The translations under genes were made by a program, and so were the position numbers. From contig PS015020.1 of NCBI GenBank assembly GCA_048213135.1, positions 57,272-78,923 of the forward strand: a DNA stretch of 21,652 bases. Reading direction: 5' to 3'. A model generated the notes under the pieces. The model did no database searches. It was not told where the DNA came from and was given only the letters and a program-made list of their open reading frames with translations. The first letter of the stretch is position 1; each line of letters begins with the position of its first letter. Origin of the DNA: Reclinomonas americana ATCC 50394. Lineage: Eukaryota > Jakobida > Jakobea > Jakobida. Shown here piece by piece: positions 1 through 12,281 of this stretch.

Positions 1-720
1 GACTCGGTCAAGTGCGCCTGTAGCCGGTTGGCGTCGGCGGGCACACTCACGTCGCTCTCGCCATTCTGTGGGTGACAAGCGCAGTGTTGAGTGGGGACTT
101 CTCCTTTCTCTCCTTCTCCTTCCCCACGTACCGACAGCACGCCATTCGCAACATAGGCACCACGCGATGACGGGGCCGAGATGCACAGACGGAGGGCGCG
201 AATCGTTCGCGAGAATGCATGCTGCAAGAGTTCCATGTTCGGCAAGCCCGACTTGATGCTGGCGTGCCTCTCCAGGGCCTCGGCCCACGCGCACGAGTTG
301 GCCAGATCCTGCGGGTCGAGCTTTTCTGCGTTCTCAAACATGGTGTACGCCTCCTTGTACCGTGCGTCAATGGCCATGGCCTCGGCGTCGGTGGGCGAAC
401 CAGCCTTTGGTGTGAGCGCCAGTCCCATGGAGGAGAGGCACATGCCGAGCGTCGTATAGGCCTGCCAGGGGAAAACGCGGCGTGAGGAGATGAATTTCAG
501 GGGGGAAGAGGCAGGTGAGTGGCGACCAACCTTGCCGCTCTCAAAGTCCAAGTCCAGACACCTTCTGAGGTACCGGCTGGCGCTGTCGTACAACTCCATG
601 ACGCTCTCCGACACGGTGTATAATCGGCGAAGCTCCACCAGGTGCTCCTCATCTCGTTCGACTGCGTCACGCGGAACAATTGTGAGCAATACAGGTTGTA
701 GTGATAGAGCGTGTCCCCCC
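1..720 (-). CDS. TPR-like helical-repeat protein, 3' part, partial at both ends
   Basis: Three exons on the minus strand join in phase: 720 (gap edge) to 531, then 461-132, then 65-1, with introns 462-530 (donor GTTGGT) and 66-131 (GTACGT). The product reads ...LVELRRLYTVSES..LYDSASRYLRRCL..., then YTTLGMCLSSMG, then ARYKEAYTMFENAEKLD and LANSCAWAEALERHA. Paired amphipathic helices with small residues at TPR-like spacing (A-x-x-x-Y-x-x-A) suggest a tetratricopeptide-type scaffold. I do not recognise the family. Near the gap the coding frame stays open as far as the Ns (VPRDAVERDEEHL), but an AG at 662-663 could be a real acceptor, so the exon may begin at 661. The 5' end lies in or beyond the 20-N gap and the 3' end is outside the window. 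Its 5' end faces the PH gene. Helical-repeat nature is an inference; the exon chain is fairly secure. Confidence 0.6.
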
Positions 721-740
721 NNNNNNNNNNNNNNNNNNNN
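721..740. other. assembly gap (20 N)
   Basis: Twenty Ns separate the 5' ends of two divergent genes. The round number suggests a nominal rather than measured gap size, so the distance between the TPR-like gene and the PH gene is unknown and upstream exons of either may be missing. Confidence 0.95.
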
Positions 741-780
741 AGCACGCCTCTTGCACTCGAGCATTGTCAATGCTGTGGTG

Positions 781-1435
781 ATGAGTGGCTACCTGATGAA
801 GCGCGGCGGTCTGATCAAGACCTGGAAGCGGCGACTGTTTGTGCTGCTGTACGACCGCCTCATCTACATGCACGTCTCCGACAAGGACAAGTTCGAGGAG
901 GAGGCCTCGCGCGACGGTGTGCGTGCCTTTGTGACGAAAAACCACAAGAAGATCCGCGGCGAGATCCTGGTCACCAACATGAAGAAGGTGCTCAATACGC
1001 CTGAGCGCGAAGCCTCCGAGTGCAAGACACCGTACGCATTCTACCTGGACTGCAAGAAGCGCCGCAACGAGGATCGCGTGTATGTCATCTGTGCCGAGAA
1101 TCCCGAGGACCGCAACGAGTGGAGCTCCACCATCAAGGCAGTAATGGTGAGTGTGCACTCCCCTCATGACCTCCCTCCTCGTCCTTCTCCTCACACCAGA
1201 ATGTGTGCAGGATATGTGGGAGCTGGCGCTGCGTAACGAGGACAGGCGGCAGATTTACGAGTGGGATTCGACGAGCACCTTGCCGGTGTTGCAGCCAATC
1301 AAGGCTAGACCACGACAGTCGGTGGCCTCAATGGCACCGTCATCGGCCGGAAGCGACGACGGCAGCAGCGTGTCGGGCAGCGAGATTCCCGACGGTCTCT
1401 CATCGATCGGATCGCCCACGGCAGTCTCACCATGA
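781..1435 (+). CDS. small PH-domain protein
   Basis: Two exons, 781-1146 and 1211-1435, phase 0, with intron 1147-1210 (GTGAGT...TGTGTGCAG); 196 residues. The start MSGYLMKRGG is a textbook PH-domain beta-1 strand, followed by KTWKRRLFVLLYDRLIYM (beta-2/3), a basic loop, FYLDCKK..RVYVICAENPEDRNEW, and the C-terminal helix with the conserved Trp (NEWSSTIKAVM). The helix continues across the intron as DMWELAL, which supports the chosen acceptor over an AG 11 nt upstream. The remaining ~60 residues are Ser/Gly-rich and probably disordered. PH domains bind phosphoinositides or proteins at membranes; the lipid preference cannot be read here. The frame is open upstream to the gap, so the start at 781 is likely but not certain. 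It converges on SF3A2 with 91 bp between the stop codons. Confidence 0.85.
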
Positions 1436-1526
1436 CACAGCTACTTATTTGAACGACAGACACACAGCACAAGCAAATGAAACATAAGTGGACCGCAGCA
1501 TCGTTTGCGAGATATTTTTTCCTTCT

Positions 1527-3032
1527 TTACATCATCATTGGTGGCGGTGGCGGTGGTGGTGGTGGCGGAGGTGGAGGCGGTGGTGGTGGGTAATCCATGT
1601 CGGGAGGCGGAGGTGGAGCCGGGAACCCATAGCCTGGCGCCGGTGCCGCGTGCTGCGGCTCCTCACGCATCTTGAAAAAGAGTTGCAGCGTAAACACGTG
1701 CTCGCTGCGATCCCAGTTGGTGTAGAAGCGGCCGTCGCCCTTGTCGATCTCCACGGCGGGAATCTTGAACGCCACTGTCTCGTACGGCTCGGCGGCGAAC
1801 AGCAGGTACTGGTAGCGCTTGTCGGGCGGCTCCAGTCGCTGCTCAAACGACGACATCATGCGGTGGCGCGGGTGTGCCGCCTCGTCAATGTCGGGGTAGT
1901 AGATCTGGAAGAGGAGCGAGCGCTGATTCGTGTCGGGATCGCGCTGCTTGGTGACGCGGTAGCCGGGGCGGCCGATTTTGACGGTGCGGCGAACGGGGCG
2001 GGCGGTTGATGTCATTGGCATGACCATGTTGGCCTGTGGGGGAGGGGATAGGGTGAGGAGAGGGAAAGGGGGGAAAGGGTGAGGCGAGGGAGAGAGGGGA
2101 GGGGAGGGGAGGGGAGGGGAGAGAGAGAGAGAGAAACGAAGCAAGGAAGCATGAACGGCGAATGCAAAGGCATTGGGAAGGCAGAATGACGCACAGCAAG
2201 TCAGACAACAGTGGAGGGGTCAAGCAAGTCAGGAGCAGATAGCAGAGATCAAGAAAGCGACAGAACGATGAACACTGAATGCACGAGTCCATTCAGACGG
2301 CAGAATGACGCAAGGAGGCTGAGGCCCAGAGCAGATCACAGAAACGACACGGGGAGACAGAAAAGCAACACGAGCGTGCAGAGCTGAGAAGATGATTGGA
2401 GAAGGCAGAAGGAATGTATATGCAGGCAGGACGAGAGGGAGATCAGGGGAGAAAGCAAGGCAGACAACGAAGGGCAACTGCGCCGGAGTCCTGCAAGAGC
2501 CTCACCTGCTTCTCCTTGGCCTCCATCGCCTGCCGTCTGGCCAAATTCAACTGATGTCTCTTTCCCTGCGTGTGCGCCAGATAGTTTCCCTCATTCGTGT
2601 GCAACGTCAGGCACAGCTTGCACTCGTACTGGCCGAGGTGATTGCGCATAAAGTACGGATCCTTGGTCAAATCAATCGTCTCCAACGCCAATCGCCGCAA
2701 TCGCTCGCGCCGGTCCACATTGGCGTCGCTCTTGGAGAGCAGCCCACCGGCTCCGGGCTTACTCCTGCACACAAACGCAGATCAGAGACAAGTGCGGCAA
2801 ACACGACATGTCCTTTCTCGCGCGCTCTTTCTCTTGACTCAGTCTTGTTATTTGCATACGTTATCATCAACAGTGTGATTATGACTAACGAGATTCCATT
2901 TGTAGCACAAGTCATCATTGTGTGCGAGAGAGAGAGAGCGCGGGCAGGAGATGTTCAACATGACCCATGCACACCACAAAACAAACACACACACACAAAA
3001 TAAACTCACCCAAAGTCGCGGTCCAGTGACAT
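1527..3032 (-). CDS. SF3A2: splicing factor 3A subunit 2 (SF3a66 / Prp11), U2 snRNP component
   Basis: Exons 3032-3010, 2764-2506 and 2033-1527; introns 2765-3009 and 2034-2505; 262 residues. SF3A2 is part of the SF3a complex that turns 12S/15S U2 snRNP into the active 17S form contacting the branch-site region. Visible blocks are the basic DRRERLRRLALETID segment, the matrin-type C2H2 zinc finger (C56, C59, H72, H78 in YECKLCLTLH..AHTQGKRH), KIGRPGYRVTKQRDPD, SLLFQIYYPDI, and PDKRYQYLLFAAEPYET. The C-terminus is an almost pure proline run closing with three Met. The length matches yeast Prp11 (about 266) rather than human (464), because the long proline tail is short. Exon 1 encodes only the first eight residues, with an in-frame stop just upstream of the ATG. 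The gene is divergent from CDC5L and convergent with the PH gene. Identity is secure. Confidence 0.97.
2036..2135. repeat. G/A-rich tract (polypyrimidine on SF3A2 transcript), G-quadruplex-prone on plus strand
   Basis: About 100 bases of almost pure purine on the plus strand, with many GGG/GGGG runs including five successive GGGGA units near 2098-2122. On the minus-strand SF3A2 pre-mRNA it is a C/T tract ending directly at the 3' splice site of intron 2 (AG at 2034-2035). It could fold as a G-quadruplex in the non-transcribed orientation; this is inferred from run spacing only. Confidence 0.8.
2151..2315. repeat. diverged ~46-bp direct repeat within SF3A2 intron 2
   Basis: The segments 2151-2196 and 2268-2315 share ATGAAC, GAATGCA and GGCAGAATGACGCA in the same order, about 118 bp apart. 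A weaker third relative (GAAGGCAGAAGGAATG) follows near 2400. No coding potential is visible; the intron seems to have grown by local duplication. Confidence 0.65.
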
Positions 3033-3181
3033 GATGCACGCCTACACACAGCTGCAACGTGAGCAAGTTGAGGGAGTGGCAAGCGCGCGAACATGAACGC
3101 AACTTTTTGTGTAACAGATGAACGGAATGGGCAGTGGATTTGCTTCGTGTCTTTGCGCGTGTGTACGTGCGTGCTGCGACC
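3033..3181. promoter_or_regulatory. 149-bp divergent promoter region between SF3A2 and CDC5L
   Basis: This interval separates the two ATG codons and must hold both 5' UTRs and the core promoter(s). I see no TATA box. It contains a T-run (AACTTTTTGTG) and alternating GT/GC steps. Function is inferred only from the head-to-head arrangement. Confidence 0.6.
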
Positions 3182-6921
<3,740 letters not shown>

Positions 6922-7065
6922 TCGCCCGGATGAAAACAAGGGTGGGCATTGAAAAGAATGAATTGGACGAGGTGACGGAGTGTCGTATTCGCACATGAGA
7001 CAAATATTTGCGGAAACTGACAGGGAGAGCACTCACACTCTCCTTCTTCGTCATCTCTGTCTCAC

Positions 7066-10000
7066 ATGGTGGTGTACCCTCGCAACGCGTTCCCTCGCGG
7101 CCGTCTCGGCGAGGACGGCGATGGATGCGAACTTGACAGTGGAGACATTGCATGGATGCTGGTGAGCGCAAGAGAGACAGACAGAGAGAAAGGGAGAGTG
7201 CGCACACACGCACATGCGGATCTCCTTTTTCTCACTCGTGCTCTCTCTCAGGTATCGACTGCGTTTGTGTACCTGCAGTCACCAGGTGAGCATGCCGCGC
7301 ACTCATTCACACACTCTGTGTCATTGCGTGTGTCTCATCACAATGCTGCGCAGCATGCGGACTCACACAAGCGGGAGTCATTCGTCGCAAGAACAGGTGC
7401 GACACACGCACACCTTCTCTCTCTATCAGAGAAGGACCTCACTCTTCTTGTTTCATCGCAGTCTGAGCATGCTCATGCAGTCGCTGACGGGAGTCGTGAT
7501 CGGGGGACTCATGTGGATCCTGTGCGTGCGACGACTCTCCTCACACACACACACACACACTCTCTCCTGTTCTCTCCCTCTCACTCCATCCTCTTCCTCC
7601 TCTTCCACAGCGTTGGATACACACTGACATTCGGTGAAGACTGCGGTGGTTTCATCGGCAACCTACGACACGTTGTCCTCAATGACAGGTTCATGACACT
7701 CCCTCCAACTCACACCCACCCACCCACCCCACTCACGCTTTCGTGGTTGTGATAATCATCATTCATCATCAGCTATCGTTGCTATCCGGCTGGTGAGCAC
7801 CACTGAGCAGTCGCATTTGATACTGAAAGCGAGTGTGCACTGACAATCTGCTTGCCAGCACCGACCATCCCCGGTATCTTGTTTGCCGTGTTCCAGATGC
7901 AGTTTGCGGCCATGGTGCCTGTGCTGTGCACCGGTGCTTGGGTGCGTGACCGGCTTGCTTCCGCGATCTGCTGCTGCTGCTGTTGCTGACGAATCGATGC
8001 AGGCCGAGAAGCTGCACTTCAAGGCATTCATTCTCTTCTGCGTGCTCTTCCCACTCTTTGTGTATTATCCCATTGCACACTGGATTTGGGGTGGCGGTGC
8101 GTTGTATATACATTTGACGCGGCTGCTACTGCTTCTTCTTTGATGTGACTGACACACGGGCTGTGCGCAGGTTTTCTGGCTGGGTGAGTTGCAAATGAAC
8201 ATTGTATGTTTCGTGCAGACCTGTTCGTGCCAGTTTGTTGACTTGCCTTCTGTAGTCTTGGCGTGCTTGACTTTGCCGGGGGCCTGACGTTGCGTATTCC
8301 CGTGTCTCACTCTCGCCCCCATCACCGCTCACTCCGATCTCCCACACCAGTATTCACACGGTGTCCGGCACGGCGGCCCTCGTTGTCTCACTGGTGCTGG
8401 AACGACGCCCCGAGATGGACGAAGTGAGCACCGGCGCTCACAACATTCCTGTGCGTGGCCTCCTACGTCTCTCACACTGCTGTATTGTCTCTCTCATGTC
8501 AGCTGTTATTCTGCACAGCTCACTGGTCGGATTCCTGCGTTTCTGGTGCTTCTTCTGTTTGCACGTCGCTCACTCACTCGCTTGCACACCACTCAGTGAT
8601 TGGTGGAGCACTTACTCACATGGGCTGGTTCGCCTTCAACGCTGGTGAGTGCGACGATATCGGCTGAATCGTTCACATTGGCACCTCACACGTGTAACAT
8701 GTATGTAGGCTCTGCCTTCGGTGCTAACTACGTCGCCGCCCATGCCGCCATCAACACGCACATTGGCGCAGTGACCTCCGGACTGGTGTGGCTGATCATT
8801 GCCTACTTCCGGTATGTACACTCACTCGTTGATCGTGTACAACTTACTTGCCTGTGTCGTGTGCATGACTCCACTTGTCTGCATGCAGCACTGATTACTT
8901 CCACTTGACCGAGATCATCAACGGTTTGTGCGCGCCTTGCTTTCCGTCTTTGCTCACTGTCCCCTGAACTCCTTCATACACAGGCTCATTGGCTGGTCTT
9001 GCTGGCATTACGCCTGCTGCCGGTTACATTACGCACGGATCGGCACTTGGCGTCTCCGTGATTGTCGGCGTGGCCTCGTACTTTTCCGTGTTCTTCCTTC
9101 GTGATCGGTAATTCCGACAGCTGAATTCGTCATCTGTGCATGATGTCTCGCACTCCCCCACCTTCCTGCAACACATATCAGCATTCAGATCGACGACGCC
9201 CTCGACGTCACCTCCCTGCAGGTGTGTGTGCATGTGATGTGTACACACATTGGTTTCGCAACTAATACAATCGCACATCGCAGGCCACACCTGGCCTGAT
9301 TGGCACCATTATTGGAGTCGGCCTGTTTGCCACCAGCGATGTCAACACGGCCGTACCGTCACACCAGGAGGGTGCAATCTATGGTGGCAACTTTGTGCTG
9401 ATGGCCAAGCAGGTGAGCGCGCAAGGAACATGTTTGCAGTCTTCGCTTCTAACGCTCCATGATGCAGCTGGTCGGCGCACTTGCCACAGTCGGATGGACG
9501 GTTTTGTGGACGTATATCATCATGTGCGTTGTCGCATTCATGTCGACATATGCACACTGCGCTCACTGAGTGTTGTTGTGCATTCGTGCAGGAAATTCGT
9601 CAACTGGCTCGTGCCACAGCCGACAGTGGAGGAGATGATTGTCGGCCTCGATAAGACCACCCATGGCGCATCAGCGGTAAGTGTTCTTGCCGTCTTTGTA
9701 TTCCCTACTGTTGCACTCCTCTTGACCTCCACGTTTGTGTCTCACTCTCCAGTATGACGAAGAGGTTCGCTGGCTGTGAGAGACCGTTGGTATTCTTGTG
9801 ATGCACATGTTGATCTTGCTTGGTGATGATGCACACAGGATACGATGGATGCAAACGCTCGCCAGCAAAAGTTGTGCGAGGCTGCAGCACGCGGTGACCT
9901 CGACCAGGTCATGTCGCTGATCAAGCGTGGTGCGAATCCACTGGTTGGCGACTACGACGGACGCACGGTTTGTGTATGCATCACTGTTGACTCTGCTCTG

Positions 10001-11864
10001 TTGCTGACGACTATTGTGCAGGCATACCACTTGGCAGCCAGTGAAGGCAAGCAGCACATTCTCGAGTACCTGCTGACGCTGCCGAAGGCCAACATCAACG
10101 TGAGCGACCGCTTCGGCAACACACCCCTCTCCGATGCCATGCGCCACGAGCACACGCAGGTGTCCGACTTTTTGCTGGCACATGGCGCTGAGGTGCAAAC
10201 AAAGAAACTGGTGAGTGGTGGTGCATGCGATGCAAGTTGCAAATGGCTGCAGTGTCCCCTGACGTGATTGTTTTGTGCTCACAGGGCGAGGAACTGTGCA
10301 AGGCTGGTGCTGAGGTGTGTTGTATTACAACTGCATTGTCTGCTGGGTAATTGCAATTCACTCACGATGGGTGTATCTCAAAGGGTGACCTCGAGGCTCT
10401 GAAACGCATCGCTCGAGTAGCGCCCTTGTATCGTTCGTCTTTGCGTTGCTGATCTTGTGCTGAAAAGTCTTTCAAAGCTCACTGCGTGCTGTTTGTGTCG
10501 CACAGTGCCCGATTATGATGGTTTGGATCACAAGTACTTGTTGCCAGTTGTCATCGACTGTTCCTGACTCTGTTCGTCTACCGTGACAGGTCGCACTGCT
10601 CTCCATCTGGCTGCGTGCGTCCTTGTTGCTCTCCCTCACGCAGCAGCAGTCTTATGGCCTCACTCCTTGCTTCGTGCAGTTCCAATGGTCACGAGGAGTG
10701 TGTCGTCTTCCTGCTCAATGGTTTGTCATTGCCGCTGCTGTACCTGCGTGATGACTGTTCTCTCAACTGCACAACGTACAGCCGGTGTTGACCCCACTGT
10801 CAAGGATCGCTGGGGCGGAACACCTGCCGATGATGCCAGTCGCCAGAACCACACAGCCATTGTGCGCATTCTGCAACGAGCTGTGAAGCGCATGGCCGAG
10901 AATTTGTGCCATGCTGCCTCTGTTGGTTGCGTGGCAGTGGACACTGTTTTCCCTCTGACATGTCACGATACTCATCATTATTGCGCAGGTGACAAGGAGG
11001 AGCTGGCAAGGTTCATCGAGGCCGGTATTGACAGGTACTGCATGCAGTGTGTGGCATTCGTGGATCGCACCACTTATCGAATGCGCACGACAGCAACATG
11101 CAGGACTACGATGGTCGCTCGGCATTGCATCTGGCCGCCAGCAACGGCCACGCCGAATGTTGCGTTCACAACATGCATGCTAGTCACGACGCTGTCGGCA
11201 TCCGTCACTGATTATGCACAACTGCAGGTGTGCGTTACCTCATCAAGTTCTGCGATGTCAACATTCGTGACCGCTGGGGAAACACACCGCTGGCCGATGC
11301 CATCCGTCATCGCCACGAGGATGTGGCAGAGGTGCGTGGCTGCGTGTATGTGTGCAGTGATGAGAAGGGAAGGAGTGGTGATTGAACCAATGTGGCGTAA
11401 ACAGATCTTGCGTGCCAACGGCGGTACTGACGCACTGCCGCATGCCGACCACCACGGGCACACTGTGGTGGAGAGTTGCGTGACATAGTGCAGCAGTCGA
11501 GGCTTTGTGGTTGCCTCTTATCTATGAGGATTTCTTTTGTGCAAACAGTGGGCATGCTTGGCGACGACGAAGACATCAGATATCAAGACACCGACGAGGA
11601 TTCGGCGAGGCGACCGGTACTGCAGGGAGCGAGCAGCAGTTCACGGGCTCCCGTACGGCGTGGGCCCGGAGCGTCGTCAGCTGCAGGTGCAGGGCATGCT
11701 GCTCACGGCAAGCATGAGCGATTTGGCATGGAGTTGCGATGCGCAGCGTGCACTCTTCGTCCGTCGATGTTTCTCATCATGTGCATGACAGCTTGCTGGA
11801 TCCGCGAACACGAGAAAAGCTCAGAAAGCAGCCGCGTAGACCCGCAGACTCGGAGGAGGCTTGA
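7066..11864 (+). CDS. ammonium transporter (Amt/Mep/Rh family) fused to ankyrin repeats
   Basis: Thirty-five exons, 818 residues: 7066-7161, 7252-7285, 7354-7396, 7462-7521, 7611-7688, 7773-7792, 7859-7941, 8003-8096, 8171-8183, 8256-8288, 8351-8450, 8519-8525, 8597-8644, 8709-8811, 8889-8923, 8984-9107, 9182-9221, 9284-9412, 9468-9523, 9592-9676, 9753-9764, 9839-9967, 10022-10210, 10285-10314, 10384-10432, 10506-10520, 10590-10614, 10680-10720, 10782-10925, 10989-11034, 11094-11158, 11228-11331, 11405-11474, 11549-11732, 11792-11864. Residues 1-431 are an Amt channel: GVIRRKNSLSMLMQS, VGYTLTFG, HWIWGGGFL, LDFAGGLTIHTVSG (D179, H187), HNIP, GWFAFNAGSA, GLAGITPAAGYI, and GLDKTTHGASAYD at the end. 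The usual second pore histidine is Q337. A 74-nt intron then joins ankyrin repeats (432-733) and a charged tail. Reading through that intron ends the protein at VRWL-stop (9777-9779), so a transporter-only isoform, or two genes, cannot be excluded. Amt proteins conduct ammonium across membranes or sense it. Confidence 0.8.
8519..8525 (+). other. 7-nt micro-exon (CTCACTG) in the transporter
   Basis: The exons on either side end in HNIP (8450, phase 0) and begin with TG ATT GGT (8597). The Amt family keeps four residues between this Pro and the next Gly (HN-x-P-x4-G). Only CTCACTG, flanked by CACAG before and GTCGGA after, supplies exactly L-T-V-I in phase. A 23-nt alternative starting at the upstream CAG breaks the frame. 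Confidence 0.7.
9765..9838 (+). other. fusion-deciding intron between transporter and ankyrin parts
   Basis: GTTCGC...GCACACAG, 74 nt, phase 0 on both sides. Splicing joins SAYDEE to DTMDANARQQKL. Retention adds VRWL and a TGA at 9777-9779. The next in-frame ATG is at 9845, only 65 bp after that stop, which leaves little room for a separate promoter. Donors of the GTTCGN type are used at 10433, 12586, 12732 and 17303, so this one is not out of place. Confidence 0.65.
9839..11331 (+). other. three tandem ~100-residue ankyrin units in the fusion protein
   Basis: Each unit has the same order of motifs: an L-C-x-A-A/G helix followed by GD, then DYDGRT/S-x-x-HLAAS, then D-R-(W/F)-G-(N/G)-T-P followed by a D-A motif. 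Unit 1 spans residues ~437-537 (LCEAAARGDL, DYDGRTAYHLAAS, DRFGNTPLSDA). Unit 2 spans ~538-628 (LCKAGAEGDL, DYDGRTALHLAAS, DRWGGTPADDA). Unit 3 spans ~629-733 (LCHAASVGDK, DYDGRSALHLAAS, DRWGNTPLADA). Each unit is about three ankyrin repeats. The DYDGRT/DRWGNTPLDDA pattern resembles the ankyrin repeats of animal glutaminases and plant Shaker-type K+ channels. Such repeats usually bind proteins. Confidence 0.85.
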
Positions 11865-12281
11865 GTCGTTCGTGGCAATAGAAGTTCTCGTCTCTCGTAT
11901 GTCAAAGTTTGTTCGGTGTGTTGTGTCGCCTCTTCATTATCACTTCCATGCCAAGCGTCGATGGTGCGGAGAATGCAGATGATGGTGCGTGTACGTGTTG
12001 CACCAACGGCACGTCGCTCAGCACCACGTGCGCGTGGAGATTGCGTACGTGGTGGAGACAAGAATCTCCGTCGGAAAAATCTCGAATTCGTGGATACACG
12101 GCACGCGCGAGCGTTTGTTGTTCCAGCATCATCATATTCCTTCCATTGCTGTGGTGGAGCGGAGACTACCACCCCTCATCGCGCCAACCCCCTCCCATCC
12201 ATGTGAGTTGTCAGTGCGAGATAACGTGATTGTGTTTGACTCATTTGAAGAAGATCACAGCCCTACTATTTGTCATCCACC
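11865..12281 (+). other. intergenic region, no supported gene
   Basis: The stretch holds the 3' end of the transporter-ankyrin gene and the 5' end of the EF-hand gene. Open frames of 77-131 codons occur on both strands, but none shows a recognisable motif or joins in phase to a flanking exon. A CACAG at about 12255-12259 could be the acceptor of a 5' UTR intron of the EF-hand gene. Confidence 0.5.

Noticed and set aside
497-745. Frame break in the TPR-like gene near 640-650
   Set aside because: The frame DTLYHYNLYCSQ looked like coding sequence that then shifted, but the frame of the downstream exon is itself open to the gap, so no frameshift is needed.
9845-10267. Separate ankyrin gene starting at ATG 9845
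   Set aside because: Possible but less likely than a fusion: only 65 bp follow the alternative transporter stop, the ATG lies six bases after a good acceptor, and phases match across the intron.
11476-11982. Plus-strand frame continuing without splicing to 11982
   Set aside because: A GTTGCG...GACAG intron (11733-11791) joins in phase to LLDPRTREKLRKQ and a nearby stop, which fits the splice pattern of the gene better than the unspliced tail.
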